Below are positions 1 to 9,766 of a stretch of DNA of 64,000 nt, in pieces. How positions within the stretch are numbered: the stretch's first letter is position 1; each line of letters begins with the position of its first letter. A program made the position numbers and the translations under genes. A model generated the notes under the pieces. That model did not search any database. It was not told the DNA's origin and saw only the letters and a list, made by a program, of their open reading frames with translations. Source of the DNA: Paenibacillus thiaminolyticus (lineage in GTDB: Bacteria > Bacillota > Bacilli > Paenibacillales > Paenibacillaceae); NCBI RefSeq assembly GCF_007066085.1, contig NZ_CP041405.1, forward strand, positions 5,217,001-5,281,000, in the 5' to 3' direction.

Positions 1-1
1 C

Positions 2-388
2 ATTTACGGCATTATCGCAGGGACGATGATCAGCTTCCTCATTATCACATGGCTGAACCTGCGGGTCATGAAGAAGGTCGTCCCGTTCGATGTTCTTGGC
101 AACCGCTGGATAGGCTTCCTGTTGACAAGCGTGCTGGCCGGCGGCATCGGCTTCGGCGTCGAGAAATTGGGAGAGCAACTGGTCGTCATCCTGCCGGCCA
201 AGCTTGTCTATATGCTCACCGCCGGAATCGTGGCGTTGGTTGTTGTAGCGTTGTTCGTCGTGGGCCTCGTCGCGTTCCGCGTCGTGCGCCAGGATGAACT
301 GGGAAGCTACCCGCGCTTAGTTCAGAAGGCGCTGCGCCCATTAATGCGCCTGCAGGGCGGAGCGGCACGTGGGCGGGCGCGGCGTTAG
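2..388 (+). CDS. C-terminal part of a multi-TM polysaccharide/lipid flippase (SpoVB/MurJ-like), partial
   Basis: Open reading frame enters from the left window edge in frame 2 and ends at a TAG at 386-388, so only the last 128 residues are present. They form hydrophobic segments (about residues 1-18, 38-56 and 66-92) joined by short basic loops, and a basic tail rich in Arg. The opening IYGIIAGT followed by a membrane helix resembles the final helices of the MATE-like polysaccharide-biosynthesis/SpoVB flippase family. Such proteins move lipid-linked sugars across the membrane. The family call rests on general resemblance of a short end piece and could be wrong; the partial membrane-protein call is firm. 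Confidence 0.6.
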   Translation: MYGIIAGTMISFLIITWLNLRVMKKVVPFDVLGNRWIGFLLTSVLAGGIGFGVEKLGEQLVVILPAKLVYMLTAGIVALVVVALFVVGLVAFRVVRQDELGSYPRLVQKALRPLMRLQGGAARGRARR

Positions 389-439
389 ACGGTAGCCCCA
401 CATTCGTGCTTTTGAGAACGTAACCTGCAAAGCCTTGAT

Positions 440-486
440 AATGGCCTAGTCCCTTTGGAAAAAGAGGGGCTGGGCCATTTTTTATT
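440..486 (+). terminator. Rho-independent terminator of the flippase gene
   Basis: Imperfect stem AATGGCC(T)AGTCCCTTT paired with AAGAGGGGCTGGGCCATT, then a run of T. It lies 50 bases after the stop of the upstream gene. Confidence 0.8.
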
Positions 487-511
487 GTAATAGACGGCCT
501 CACCGGGATGC

Positions 512-1000
512 GATGTCCCCTATGGTCAGAAGCGCCGTGAACTATTGTGCGTGGCCTCTTATGCGTATTATCCCCATGAGTCAAGGATGGCGTGAACTAG
601 TGTCTGCGTTCTCTTATGCGTATTATCCCCAAGGGTCAGGAACGCCGTAAACTTGTGTGTGTGGTCTCTTATGCGTATTATCCCCATGAGTCAGGGATGG
701 CGTGAACTAGTATGTGCAGTCTCTTATGCGTATTATCCCCATGAGTCAGGGATGCTGTGAACTAGTATGTGCGCGGTCTCTTAAATGTATTATCCCCATG
801 AGTCAGGGATGGCGTGCACTAGTGTCTGCGTTCTCTTATTCGTATTATCCCCAAGGGTCAGGAACGCCGTAAACTAGTGTGTGCGGTCTCTTATGCGTCT
901 TATCCCCCTAAGTCAGGAATACCGTGAACTAGTGTACGCGGTCTCTTAAATGTATTATCCCCTTAGTTCAGATACGCGAAATTGTACCCAGACTCTTGTG
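512..1000. repeat. Tandem array A1, about eight 55-bp units
   Basis: The marker CTCTTATGCGTATTATCCCC (and variants) begins at 556, 611, 666, 721, 778, 833, 888 and 943, giving steps of 55, 55, 55, 57, 55, 55 and 55 bases. Each unit also carries (A/G)GTCAGG and GTGAACTAGTGTGTGCGGT-like segments. The copies at 611 and 833 share private variants (CCAAGGGTCAGGAACGCCGTAAACT), suggesting duplication of a four-unit block. Flanking copies are decayed. No coding frame is kept through the array. It resembles array B1 at 34050-34405. Confidence 0.9.
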
Positions 1001-1033
1001 TGCAGCCTCCCCATTACTCACATCAATTTCCTT

Positions 1034-1276
1034 CCTGACTAGAGGGGAGAGTGTCTATAGGGATGCGGGATCTGAGTAGATGGGATAGTGTCTGTCAGGG
1101 TGCTGGGAGGCTGGACCTGAGCAGAGGGAGAGTGGTGCTGGGAGGCTGGACCTGAGCAGAAGAGAGAGTGTCTGTAAGGATGCCAGGAGGCTGGATCTGA
1201 GCAGAAGGGAGAGTGCTTCTAAGGATGCGAGGCGCATGAACCTGAACGAATGGGAGAGTGCACCAAAGATACCAAA
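1034..1276. repeat. Tandem array A2, about six ~45-bp units
   Basis: Units begin with CCTGA/TCTGA and contain GGGAGAGTG; a typical one is CCTGAGCAGAAGGGAGAGTG followed by a GGATGC-GGAGGCTGGA half. One copy is internally shortened. The last copy (about 1240-1276) reads CCTGAACGAATGGGAGAGTG and is nearly the unit of array B2 (34542-34800). The core is the reverse complement of the core of array A1. Confidence 0.85.
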
Positions 1277-1335
1277 GGGAGTATAATTTCGTTTGGCTAC
1301 CTTTAATTACCTTTTGATTTTTTTTCTGAAAAGTA

Positions 1336-1364
1336 TAAAAAAGTATAGCGAAAATGTCCGATAT
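1336..1364 (+). promoter_or_regulatory. Sigma-D-like motility promoter of the chemotaxis receptor
   Basis: The segment TCCGATAT at 1357-1364 matches 7 of 8 bases of the sigma-D -10 element GCCGATAT known from Bacillus. AAAA at 1338-1341 (or TAAA at 1336-1339) gives a -35 element at a spacing of 15 (or 17). It lies 45 bases before the start codon of a methyl-accepting chemotaxis gene, the expected target class. Confidence 0.65.
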
Positions 1365-1408
1365 ACGTACAGTGTTGAATTTAAAACGGACAAAGAGGAG
1401 ATTTTACA

Positions 1409-3385
1409 GTGAAATACGGTAAAAATTGGGCGCGGTCGATTCGGCATTCCATGCAAAAAAAGATGATTCTGCTGCTCACCTGCTTTATCATCGTTCCAAC
1501 GATTATTCTTATTGTCGTGTTGACTATTACGGCATCGAACAACACGAAGAATATGATGTATGACCAGGTCAATGAAGCGACGAATTCGATCTCGCGGCTG
1601 CTGAATCAATCGTACGAGACGAACGCTCATATGATAGGCAGCTTGGTCAACGGGATTAGCGAATACCCGCAGGATATCGAGCGAATCAAGCACCGGGTGA
1701 CGGATCTGGCGGGAGACGTCAACACGATTTTAAATGCCTATGTGGTGCTGGGAGACAAGTATCTCGACAGCAACGGCAGCAAGCTGAGCATTGATGATGC
1801 CGCTCAACGCGAATGGTATCAGTTGGCTTTGCAGCGTCCGAGCGAGGTCATCGTCTCGAAGCCTTATCAGGATATCATTACGGGAAAACTGATTTTGACG
1901 TTCTCGCATTCGCTGCCTAACGGAGCCGGTGTCGCCGGAATCGATGTCTCGATTGATAATATCAAGCAATCGGTAAGCCAATTCAAAGTTGGAAACAGCG
2001 GATATATCAGCCTCATTGACAAAGACAATCATATCTTGTTCCACCCGGAATATGAGCCAGGGACTCAAGTGGATAAGGAGCAGTATAGTGAGCTGCTGAC
2101 GGACGAATATGGCGAGTTCCTGTCCAGCGCGGACGGCCGGAACGAGTTCATCAGCTTCGACAAGCGGAACAAGTTCGGCATCAATATCGTCTCGGTACTT
2201 AGCGTTGGCGAGATCAATCAGCAAGCGAATCAGATCGTCGTTATCGCTTCCGTGTTCCTCGTCGTGCTTATCGGGCTTATTGGACTTTTTCTATGGAGAT
2301 TTGTCAATAATATCATCCGCCCTGTTGTTCGGATTCAGCAAGTGACGGAGCGGATCGCCACCGGCGATTTCTCGGTTCGCATTCCAACAAGCGAACGGAC
2401 AGATGAAATCGGCCGTCTGGAGAAAAACTTCAATGCCATGTCGCAGGCATTATCCGAGATTATGATGCAAATCCGCGAAGTATCCGAATCGGTGGCGGCT
2501 TCGGCCGAAGAGCTGTCCGCGAATTCCGAGGAGAATCTCAGCTCCTTGCAAGAAGTATCGGCATCTTACCAGCAAGTGTCGGCGCAGTCGGCCCAACTGA
2601 ATGAGCGCTTGAATACCGCAACGTCCCAAGCGCATCAGTCTGCGGCACATCTTAAGCGCGTCGTCGAGCTGGTCGGAAATTCTTCCCATGCGGCGCATGA
2701 GATGAGCGAATGGGCCGTGAATGGGGAAAAGGCGCTCGAAAATGTGCGGAAGCAGATGGAAGCCATCACGCGGAACACGGAACAGGCCAAGGCGGAGACC
2801 GAACAGTTGAATCAGCAATCGCATGATATTCACCGCATCGTTATCTTTATTCAAGAGGTAGCTGCCCAGACGGAGCTGCTTGCGCTTAATGCGTCGATTG
2901 AAGCGGCGCGGGCTGGCGAACACGGGCGCGGCTTCGCCGTCGTCGCGGGCGAGGTCCGCAAGCTGGCGGAGGAGACGAAGGAAGCGGCCGGCAAGATTAC
3001 GGGCGTCGTGCAGCAAATGAGAGAGCGCTCCGACTCGGTATGGGCCACCATGCAGGACGGAGTCGAGACGGTAGCCGAGGGACAAGCGTTGACGCAGACG
3101 GTGACGGACAGATTCTCGGATATGTTCCAAGCAATCGATGAAATGAATATTCAATTAAGCCATGTGGCTGATTTGGGCGCCCAGCTTGCGTCTTCCAATG
3201 GCGAGATGATTGAGTCGTTCGATGCCGCAAGCGAGATGACCAATGTGACCTTAGTGGAAATGGAGACCGTAGCGGCAGCAAGTGAGCAGCAAAATGCGGC
3301 GATGCAGGAGATGGCGTCGTATGCGAATCACTTGGCGAGCATTGCCGATGATTTGCAGCAGTTGTCCGCACGCTTCAAATCCTGA
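1409..3385 (+). CDS. Methyl-accepting chemotaxis protein
   Basis: Membrane chemoreceptor of 658 residues that passes an external signal to the CheA/CheW complex. Order: short basic N-terminus, TM1 at about residues 19-42, an extracellular Cache-type sensor domain to about 273, TM2 at about 275-297, a HAMP domain to about 350, then a long coiled-coil signalling domain. The hairpin tip is clear at about 484-530 ([20 protein letters not shown], then [15 protein letters not shown]). GTG start chosen because AAAGAGGAG lies 8 bases upstream. The ligand is not predictable. A sigma-D-like promoter precedes it, so it probably belongs to the motility regulon. It stands alone, without che genes nearby. 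Confidence 0.95.
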   Translation: MKYGKNWARSIRHSMQKKMILLLTCFIIVPTIILIVVLTITASNNTKNMMYDQVNEATNSISRLLNQSYETNAHMIGSLVNGISEYPQDIERIKHRVTDLAGDVNTILNAYVVLGDKYLDSNGSKLSIDDAAQREWYQLALQRPSEVIVSKPYQDIITGKLILTFSHSLPNGAGVAGIDVSIDNIKQSVSQFKVGNSGYISLIDKDNHILFHPEYEPGTQVDKEQYSELLTDEYGEFLSSADGRNEFISFDKRNKFGINIVSVLSVGEINQQANQIVVIASVFLVVLIGLIGLFLWRFVNNIIRPVVRIQQVTERIATGDFSVRIPTSERTDEIGRLEKNFNAMSQALSEIMMQIREVSESVAASAEELSANSEENLSSLQEVSASYQQVSAQSAQLNERLNTATSQAHQSAAHLKRVVELVGNSSHAAHEMSEWAVNGEKALENVRKQMEAITRNTEQAKAETEQLNQQSHDIHRIVIFIQEVAAQTELLALNASIEAARAGEHGRGFAVVAGEVRKLAEETKEAAGKITGVVQQMRERSDSVWATMQDGVETVAEGQALTQTVTDRFSDMFQAIDEMNIQLSHVADLGAQLASSNGEMIESFDAASEMTNVTLVEMETVAAASEQQNAAMQEMASYANHLASIADDLQQLSARFKS

Positions 3386-3407
3386 ATATAGACAGAGCGT
3401 TAGTATG

Positions 3408-3443
3408 AGAGCGTTCGAGCCGAAAGCGGCCGGCGCTCTTTTT
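3408..3443 (+). terminator. Terminator after the chemotaxis receptor gene
   Basis: Stem AGAGCG (3408-3413) with CGCTCT (3434-3439) around an inner CCG-GCGG pairing, followed by five T. Confidence 0.6.
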
Positions 3444-3493
3444 GTTGCCGCCATAATTGAAGTTCGCCTAGAAAGGATACAGCCAACGACCGA

Positions 3494-3510
3494 TGCAACC
3501 GATTTGCAAC
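3494..3510 (+). promoter_or_regulatory. TGCAAC direct repeat, candidate activator site before the thiolase gene
   Basis: TGCAAC at 3494-3499 and again at 3505-3510, exactly 11 bases apart, in the 18-mer TGCAACCGATTTGCAACC. The same 18-mer with one change occurs at 9767-9784 before the ABC importer. A MalT-like regulator gene lies between the two operons; binding by it is an inference. Confidence 0.6.
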
Positions 3511-3561
3511 CCTTTTCCTGTTAACTGGAGGCGACTCTAGACTGAACAAGAGGTGGACGAC

Positions 3562-4743
3562 TTGAACGAGGTGTTCATTGCGAGTGCGGTGCGTACTCCG
3601 ATTGGAGGGTTGCAGGGCGGCTTCCAGGATACGCCGGCCACAGAACTGGGGGCCGTTGTCATGAAGGAGGCTTGCCAACGTGCGGGAGTAGCCAGTGAGC
3701 GGGTAGACCATGTGTATATGGGGCAGGTGCTGCAAGGCGGTATTGGAATGAATGGAGCGAGGCAGGCATCGTTGCAAGCGGGAATTCCGGATCGGGTTCC
3801 GGCGACGAGCGTAAATCTCGTATGCGGATCGGGCCTGCAGGCGGTAATGTTGGGGGCCCAATGTATCCGTTCGGGAGATGCAGACGTAATCGTGGCTGGC
3901 GGCATGGAAAATATGTCGCAGTCTCCTTACATGCTGAAGAAGGCGCGTCAGGGCTACCGGTTCGGGCATGGGGAGCTTGTTGACTCGGTGCTGCATGACG
4001 GGCTCACGTGCGCGATTACCGGTCAGCCGATGGGATGGACGGCGGAACGTCTTGCCGAGCGCTATGGACTGGCGCGCGAGCAGCAGGATGCCTTCGCGCT
4101 GCAGAGCCAGCAGCGGGCGCAAGCGGCGATGCAGGATGGACGGTTCCAAGAGGAGACCGTCGCGGTATCCGTTGCGGACCGCAAGGGTAGTGCGCGCCTG
4201 ATCGCGGCGGATGAGCACCCCCGCTCAGGGCTGACAATGGAGGCGCTCGTCAGGCTGAGTCCGGCGTTCATCACGCAAGGCACGGTGACGGCAGGCAATT
4301 CGTCCGGCATCAACGACGGCGCGGCGGCCGTCGTATTGTGCGGCCGGAAGGCAGCCGATACGCATGGCATCGTCCCGGTCGCAGCCATTCGCGGATATGC
4401 CGCCGTCGGGCTTGAGCCGGAGTGGATGGGGCTTGGCCCGGTTCCTGCCCTGAGGCAGGCTATCGGCCGGGCAGGCTTGCGGCTGCAGGACATCGGCCTG
4501 TTCGAGATCAATGAGGCGTTCGCCGCGCAGGCGCTGGCCGTGATGAGCGAGCTGGAGCTTGATCCCGAACGGGTAAATGTGAATGGCGGGGCCATTGCGC
4601 TCGGCCATCCGATCGGCGCGAGCGGCGCGCGTGTGCTGGTCACCTTGATTCATGAGATGGAGCGCAGGCACATTCGATATGGTGCGGCAGCTCTATGCGT
4701 AGGAGGCGGTCATGGTGTCGCTGTTGTTGTCGAACGGAGCTGA
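3562..4743 (+). CDS. Acetyl-CoA C-acetyltransferase / 3-ketoacyl-CoA thiolase
   Basis: Thiolase joining or splitting acyl-CoA and acetyl-CoA. All three signature regions are present: acylated Cys in NLVCGSGLQAV (about residue 86), the NEAFAAQ and GHPIGASGAR segments carrying the catalytic His, and the C-terminal Cys in CVGGGHG. Length (393) is normal. TTG start at 3562 preferred because AAGAGGTGG sits 8 bases upstream and the product then begins MNEVFIASAVRTP, as in the family; a GTG at 3553 would add three residues. First gene of an acyl-CoA unit with the ligase downstream, and preceded by a TGCAAC direct repeat. Confidence 0.93.
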   Translation: MNEVFIASAVRTPIGGLQGGFQDTPATELGAVVMKEACQRAGVASERVDHVYMGQVLQGGIGMNGARQASLQAGIPDRVPATSVNLVCGSGLQAVMLGAQCIRSGDADVIVAGGMENMSQSPYMLKKARQGYRFGHGELVDSVLHDGLTCAITGQPMGWTAERLAERYGLAREQQDAFALQSQQRAQAAMQDGRFQEETVAVSVADRKGSARLIAADEHPRSGLTMEALVRLSPAFITQGTVTAGNSSGINDGAAAVVLCGRKAADTHGIVPVAAIRGYAAVGLEPEWMGLGPVPALRQAIGRAGLRLQDIGLFEINEAFAAQALAVMSELELDPERVNVNGGAIALGHPIGASGARVLVTLIHEMERRHIRYGAAALCVGGGHGVAVVVERS

Positions 4744-4765
4744 GCCGGAACGGAGGGATCAGGCG

Positions 4766-6268
4766 ATGCATGACAGCGCGCTTCGATGGTTCGAGAACCG
4801 GTGCCGGCATACTCCGGATCGGATTGCCACGGTAGATTGGCATAGAGGGATCCGCCTGACTTACCGGACTCTGCATCGCCGCGCGGAGCGGCTGGCTGCG
4901 GCCTTGCAGTCGTCGGGTATCGGTCATGGCGATCGGGTGGCCGTCCTGCTGCACAATCAGACGGAGATGCTGGAGGCGGTGCTCGGCTGCGGCATGATCG
5001 GGGCGATTGCGGTGCCGCTGAATTGGCGGCTGTCCGTGGCGGAGCTTCACGGGATTATGCTGGACTGCGAACCGAAGCTGATGGTGTATGACGGCGACGA
5101 TCCGGAGATGGCGCGGCTGGTTGCGGGGCTACCGCTTGCGGACAGCGCGCAGCTGTCTGTCGCGGCATTGGAGTCCAGCATGGAAGGCGCGGCGGTGAAG
5201 CGGCATCATCCGGCGTATGGCGATGCCTGGATGATGATCTATACCGGCGGCACGACCGGGAAGCCGAAGGGGGTGGTGCTGACGCATGGATCCGTGTATT
5301 GGAATGCGGTCAACACCGTTGTCAGCTGGCAATTGACGGCTGACGACGTGACGCCGACGGTATTGCCGATGTTCCATACGGGCGGACTGAATGCGCTCAC
5401 GATGCCGGTGCTGATGGCCGGGGGAACGGTCGTCGTGGTGCGAGCGTTTCAGTGCGAGGACATGGTCCGCCTGTTGAACGAAGAGCGATGCACTATCGCG
5501 CTCATGGTGCCGACGATGTACCATATGCTGGTCCATTCCGGCGCGTTCGCACAGGCGGAATTCCCGGCGATGCGGGCGTTCCTGTCGGGAGGAGCGCCAT
5601 GCCCGCTATCGGTATATCAAGCCTTCCAAGCGAAAGGGCTTCCGTTCAAGGAAGGGTACGGAGCGACCGAATCGGGGCCGAACAACTTCGTCATTGATCC
5701 GGCGATTGCGGCGCACAAGCCCGGCTCCGTGGGCCTTCCGATGATGTTCAGCGAGGCGAAGCTTATACCGCTGCCAGGAGGCACTGGAAGTGTGGGGCCG
5801 AATCAGGTCGGAGAACTCGCGCTCCGGGGCGGGCATCTGTTCTCGCATTATTGGAATAACCCGGAGGCGACTTCCGAAGCCTTGCAGGAAGGCTGGTTCG
5901 TGACGGGGGACCTGGCTTCGCAGGACAAGGACGGCTATTATTATATCGTCGGGCGCAAAAAAGACATGATCATTACCGGCGGGGAGAACGTATATCCGCT
6001 GGAGGTGGAGCATACGCTGGAGAGCTGCCCGGGCGTCAAGGAGGCGGCGGTCGTCGGGCTGGCGGACGAGAAATGGGGGGAGGTCGTGGCTGCGGTGGTC
6101 GCGGTTGACGGGAGCGCTTCGGTGACGCAGGCCGGCCTTGCTGCCTTTTGCTCGGCGCGCATCGGCAAATACAAGGTGCCGAAGCGGTTCCTGCTCGTGC
6201 GGGAGCTGCCGACAACGGCCGTAGGCAAATTGGATAAGAAGCGAATGAAGGAATGGTTCGGCGGTTGA
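4766..6268 (+). CDS. Acyl-CoA synthetase (AMP-binding, class I adenylate-forming ligase)
   Basis: Activates a carboxylic acid to its CoA thioester through an acyl-AMP. Motifs: YTGGTTGKPKG phosphate loop at about residue 158, YGATESG, the hinge region GRKKDMIITGGENVYP near 395, and the C-terminal lysine in GKLDKKRMK. ATG at 4766 chosen because GGAGGGAT lies 9 bases upstream; an ATG at 4712 inside the thiolase gene would add 18 residues without a ribosome site. Placed directly behind the thiolase and upstream of an ABC importer, so it probably activates the imported acid. Substrate chain type cannot be read from sequence. Confidence 0.92.
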   Translation: MHDSALRWFENRCRHTPDRIATVDWHRGIRLTYRTLHRRAERLAAALQSSGIGHGDRVAVLLHNQTEMLEAVLGCGMIGAIAVPLNWRLSVAELHGIMLDCEPKLMVYDGDDPEMARLVAGLPLADSAQLSVAALESSMEGAAVKRHHPAYGDAWMMIYTGGTTGKPKGVVLTHGSVYWNAVNTVVSWQLTADDVTPTVLPMFHTGGLNALTMPVLMAGGTVVVVRAFQCEDMVRLLNEERCTIALMVPTMYHMLVHSGAFAQAEFPAMRAFLSGGAPCPLSVYQAFQAKGLPFKEGYGATESGPNNFVIDPAIAAHKPGSVGLPMMFSEAKLIPLPGGTGSVGPNQVGELALRGGHLFSHYWNNPEATSEALQEGWFVTGDLASQDKDGYYYIVGRKKDMIITGGENVYPLEVEHTLESCPGVKEAAVVGLADEKWGEVVAAVVAVDGSASVTQAGLAAFCSARIGKYKVPKRFLLVRELPTTAVGKLDKKRMKEWFGG

Positions 6269-6289
6269 CGCAAGTCGGCCGCTTTTTTT
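6261..6289 (+). terminator. Terminator overlapping the ligase stop codon
   Basis: GCGG-TT-GAC-GCAA-GTC-GG-CCGC hairpin followed by seven T; the stem includes the TGA at 6266-6268. It separates the thiolase-ligase pair from the regulator gene. Confidence 0.75.
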
Positions 6290-6362
6290 GCGAAAAACGA
6301 GATTAGCTATCGAATCAATTATGCTACAATATACAGGAGAATATGGGAAAGAGAGGTTCGTC

Positions 6363-9300
6363 ATGAAGGAAGGACGCGTGCTTAAAATGAAGCTGATGCC
6401 GCCTCCCTTGAAAAAGCAGCTGCTTCACCGTCCACGAATCGCGAAGCGGCTGTCCCGCATCCCGGACTTTCCCCTTACGGTGTTGACATCGGGCCCGGGC
6501 TTCGGCAAGACGACAGCGCTCTCCGCATTTCTTCGATCCTCTGATTTGACGTATGCATGGTACGGCGTATCTCCCCAAGACAATGACTTCATTCCTTTTG
6601 TATCTCATATCGTCTATACGCTCAGGCAGGCGGTACCCGGATTCGGAGAGACGATGCTTGGCGACTTGAAAGGCGGAAGCCGGAGGGGCAGCGAGGACAT
6701 TTATGCGTTGGCGGATTTGTTTTTGAATGAATTGACTGCGCTTCCGCAGCAGACGCTGCTCATCATCGACGACTATCACCTCGTGGAAGCGACGGACAGC
6801 ATTGAACAGTGGATGCAGTATGTGCTTGTCTATCTGCCCGATTGCGACAAGCTGCGAATCGTCATCTCCTCCCGTTCGCGGCCCCAATGGGACAGCCTGG
6901 CTTCGATGCGCATTCACGGCCATTTGCTTGAACTCGCCAGAGAAGACCTTGCTTTTAATGAAGAAGAAATTGACGTTCTGTTCAGCGATTACTATGATCA
7001 CCCGTTGACATCAAGCGAAGTCCGGCGGGTGCACGAGCAGACGGAAGGGTGGGTCATTGCGGTTCAGCTTATTTGGCAGCGCTTACTTGCGTCGAACGGA
7101 ACGATTGCCGAAGCGCTTGACGCGCCCCGGGAAACGATGGAGGATCTGTTTCAATATTTGGCATTGGAGCTGTTCCAGAAGCAGCCGCCGTCCATGCGTA
7201 CCTTCATGCTGGAGACGAGCATTTTCGACGAGCTGACCGGGGAATGGTGCGATGCGGTATGCGCAAGGCACGGATCTCATGCCTTGCTGTTACAGCTATG
7301 CGGCACGGGTATGCTGTCGGCGGTCGATGAACGGCAATTCCGCTATCATACGTTGTTCCGCGAATTCCTGACGGAACAGCTCGGACGGCAGCCGGAGCGG
7401 CGCGAGTCTTTGTTGAGGCAGGCGGTGCATGTATTTGCCGCCCGCAAGCGATATGACCTGGCGATAACGCAAGCGGCCGCCCTGCAGGATACGGAGGAGA
7501 TGGCGCTCTTGCTGCAGGACGGAGGCGGCGAGCTAATCCGGAATGGACGTCTGGAGCTCGTCTGCGCCGCGCTTACGGGGCTTCCGGAGCGCATTAAGCA
7601 CCGGCATCCTTACCTGCTTGTACTGCAGGGCGATATTTTCCGCTACCAATGTCAATATGAAGCTTCTGGCGAGCAGTATCGGATGGCCGAGTACGGGGCC
7701 GGAAGCGTTGGCAACCGCATGGTGCAGATGCTGGCGCTTGAAGGGCAGTCGCTCTTATATTTGGATACGATTCGCCCAGGATTGGCGGAGCCCTTGCTTG
7801 AGCGGGCCATAGCGCTGGCGGAGGCGCTGTTCGGATATTACCCGCCGTTAGCGGAAGAGGCGGAAGCTGGCTTGTCGGCGGAACAGGGGCTGTCCGGGCC
7901 AACTGGGAATCGGGCCGACCCGCAAGCTCAAGCCGGGTTGGCCGCGTATCGCTCGGCATGGCACGGACATGCGGGAGGGCGGCAGACGCTGGCGCGGCTG
8001 TACGCGATGATGGCCGAAAATATGCTGAACGCGGGCAGAGGGATGGAGGCGCAGATCTGGTATGATCGCGCGATACATGTCGATCGGGGCAGCCGCGATT
8101 GGATTTTGGAAGCGAGGCTGTGCCTGCGGACGGGACGGCTGCGCGAAGCGAGGGCGAAGCTGTTGCGGGCCGAGCAGTTGGAGCGAGGGGAAGGAATGCC
8201 TTATAACGGCCTCAGCTATCATCCGAAGACATTGTCGCGATCGCATCGGGAGATCGACCTGCTGCTGTCGATGATCGACAGCATGCGCGGCGAGCCGGCT
8301 CCGGCCAAGCGGGCGGCGGAGGACGGCATGATGCATGGCATCCGCTTGAAGGCCCCGTTCGTGGAAGCATGCGGCTGGATGCGAATGGGGCATGCCGCAC
8401 AGCTGATGGGCACCTATGATGCGGGAGTGGCCGCGGATTGCTACCATGAGGCATTGGCCATCATGGAGCGGCTGGAGGTCAAGCGGGGAAGCGCGGAGCC
8501 GTATATGGGGCTGTGCCTGCTGTACGGCCGGGCGCGCTCGGCGGAGACGGCGCTTCGGTACGGGCAGACCGCCTGGGACGGAACCCAGAGCGCCAACGAT
8601 GGCTGGCTGACGGCCCTTATCCGATTAAGCATGGGCATAGCGCTGTTCTATGACGACCGCTGCGCGGAAGCGGAGCAAGTGCTTCGCGAGTGCGGAGAGC
8701 GCTTCGTCGCCTGCGGAGATCAGTTCGGGTGCGCTACGGCGGAAATGTGGCAGGCGCTCATCGCCTATCGGCTGGAGCGGGACAGTTGGTTCGCGGTCTC
8801 GATGGAACGCTTTTTGACGTTGGCCGAGCAGGAAGGATACGCCTTTCTGTTCACGCGGCGCACGTTGTTCGGCCCAAGCGACACGCAGCAGCTCATCCCG
8901 CTGCTCATCGAAGCGGTCCGGCTCGATCTGTGCCGCGCTTATGCCGCTTCGCTGCTCTCGGAGCTTGGCATGGACCGATTGACTTATCATCCCGGTTATA
9001 CCCTCTATATCGATACGCTGGGCGAGTTCCGTGTTCGCCTCGGCGATGTGGGGCTAGAGGAGAAGGACTGGCAGCGCGGCAAAGCGAAGGAGCTGTTCCA
9101 ATTGCTTGTGACCCGCCGCCATCGCCCGGTCTCGAAGGAAGAACTGCTCTGCCAGCTGTTCCCCGAGGCGGAAGAGAAAGCGGCGAATCGTGACTTCAAG
9201 GTTGCGCTCAACGCCCTGAATACCGCTCTGGAGCCTCATCGCCGCGCCCGATCCGTACCCTATTTCATCCTGCGGCGGGGGCAGGCCTATCAGCTCAATC

Positions 9301-9752
9301 CGGGTGCGGGCTGGGTGCTGGACGCGGATCGCTTCGAGCAGTCAATGGCACGCGGGCTCGAAGCGGATGATACGGCAGAGGCTGTGTCCCGGCTGGAGGA
9401 GGGGCTTCGCTTGTATCAGGGGGATTATATGCCGGATCGGCGTTATGAGGATTGGTGCATCGAAGAAAGGGAGCGGCTGCAGGTGTTGTTCATGCGCGGA
9501 GCGGAACGGCTGTCCCGCCATTATATCGCGGCAGAGGCTTACGACAAGGCGGTCCACTGGGCGGAGGAGATGGCGGCGAAGGATCGCTGCTGGGAAGAGG
9601 CCTACCGCATCTTGATCGCCTGCCACCTCCGGATGAACAACCGGAACCAGGCGCTCAAATGGTACCGCAAGTGTGCAGCAGCCCTGCAGGATGAGCTTGG
9701 CATTGAGCCGATGCCGAGCATTCGGGACCTGATGGCGTCCGTAACCGAATGA
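6363..9752 (+). CDS. Large STAND-type transcriptional regulator with C-terminal winged helix and BTAD domain
   Basis: A 1129-residue MalT-like regulator. The N-terminus carries a STAND NTPase with Walker A SGPGFGKTT at about residues 41-50 and a Walker B-like LLIIDDYH. The middle is alpha-helical and TPR-like. Instead of a LuxR helix-turn-helix, the C-terminus holds an OmpR-type winged helix (about 879-975, ELFQLLVTRRHRPVSKEEL) and a bacterial transcriptional activator domain (about 985-1125) as in SARP proteins. ATG at 6363 chosen: AAAGAGAGG lies 6 bases upstream; the frame is open to 6288 without a ribosome site. It stands between the acyl-CoA genes and the ABC operon, which share TGCAAC repeats, so it is the likely activator of both. 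The inducer is unknown. Confidence 0.9.
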   Translation: MKEGRVLKMKLMPPPLKKQLLHRPRIAKRLSRIPDFPLTVLTSGPGFGKTTALSAFLRSSDLTYAWYGVSPQDNDFIPFVSHIVYTLRQAVPGFGETMLGDLKGGSRRGSEDIYALADLFLNELTALPQQTLLIIDDYHLVEATDSIEQWMQYVLVYLPDCDKLRIVISSRSRPQWDSLASMRIHGHLLELAREDLAFNEEEIDVLFSDYYDHPLTSSEVRRVHEQTEGWVIAVQLIWQRLLASNGTIAEALDAPRETMEDLFQYLALELFQKQPPSMRTFMLETSIFDELTGEWCDAVCARHGSHALLLQLCGTGMLSAVDERQFRYHTLFREFLTEQLGRQPERRESLLRQAVHVFAARKRYDLAITQAAALQDTEEMALLLQDGGGELIRNGRLELVCAALTGLPERIKHRHPYLLVLQGDIFRYQCQYEASGEQYRMAEYGAGSVGNRMVQMLALEGQSLLYLDTIRPGLAEPLLERAIALAEALFGYYPPLAEEAEAGLSAEQGLSGPTGNRADPQAQAGLAAYRSAWHGHAGGRQTLARLYAMMAENMLNAGRGMEAQIWYDRAIHVDRGSRDWILEARLCLRTGRLREARAKLLRAEQLERGEGMPYNGLSYHPKTLSRSHREIDLLLSMIDSMRGEPAPAKRAAEDGMMHGIRLKAPFVEACGWMRMGHAAQLMGTYDAGVAADCYHEALAIMERLEVKRGSAEPYMGLCLLYGRARSAETALRYGQTAWDGTQSANDGWLTALIRLSMGIALFYDDRCAEAEQVLRECGERFVACGDQFGCATAEMWQALIAYRLERDSWFAVSMERFLTLAEQEGYAFLFTRRTLFGPSDTQQLIPLLIEAVRLDLCRAYAASLLSELGMDRLTYHPGYTLYIDTLGEFRVRLGDVGLEEKDWQRGKAKELFQLLVTRRHRPVSKEELLCQLFPEAEEKAANRDFKVALNALNTALEPHRRARSVPYFILRRGQAYQLNPGAGWVLDADRFEQSMARGLEADDTAEAVSRLEEGLRLYQGDYMPDRRYEDWCIEERERLQVLFMRGAERLSRHYIAAEAYDKAVHWAEEMAAKDRCWEEAYRILIACHLRMNNRNQALKWYRKCAAALQDELGIEPMPSIRDLMASVTE

Positions 9753-9766
9753 TGACCGGATTCTAG

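Noticed and set aside
512..1276. CRISPR-like look of the tandem arrays
   Set aside because: There are no unique spacers between short identical repeats; whole units repeat, and no cas genes are present.
6288..6362. Upstream extension of the large regulator from TTG at 6288
   Set aside because: It begins in the T-run of a terminator and has no ribosome site; ATG 6363 has one.
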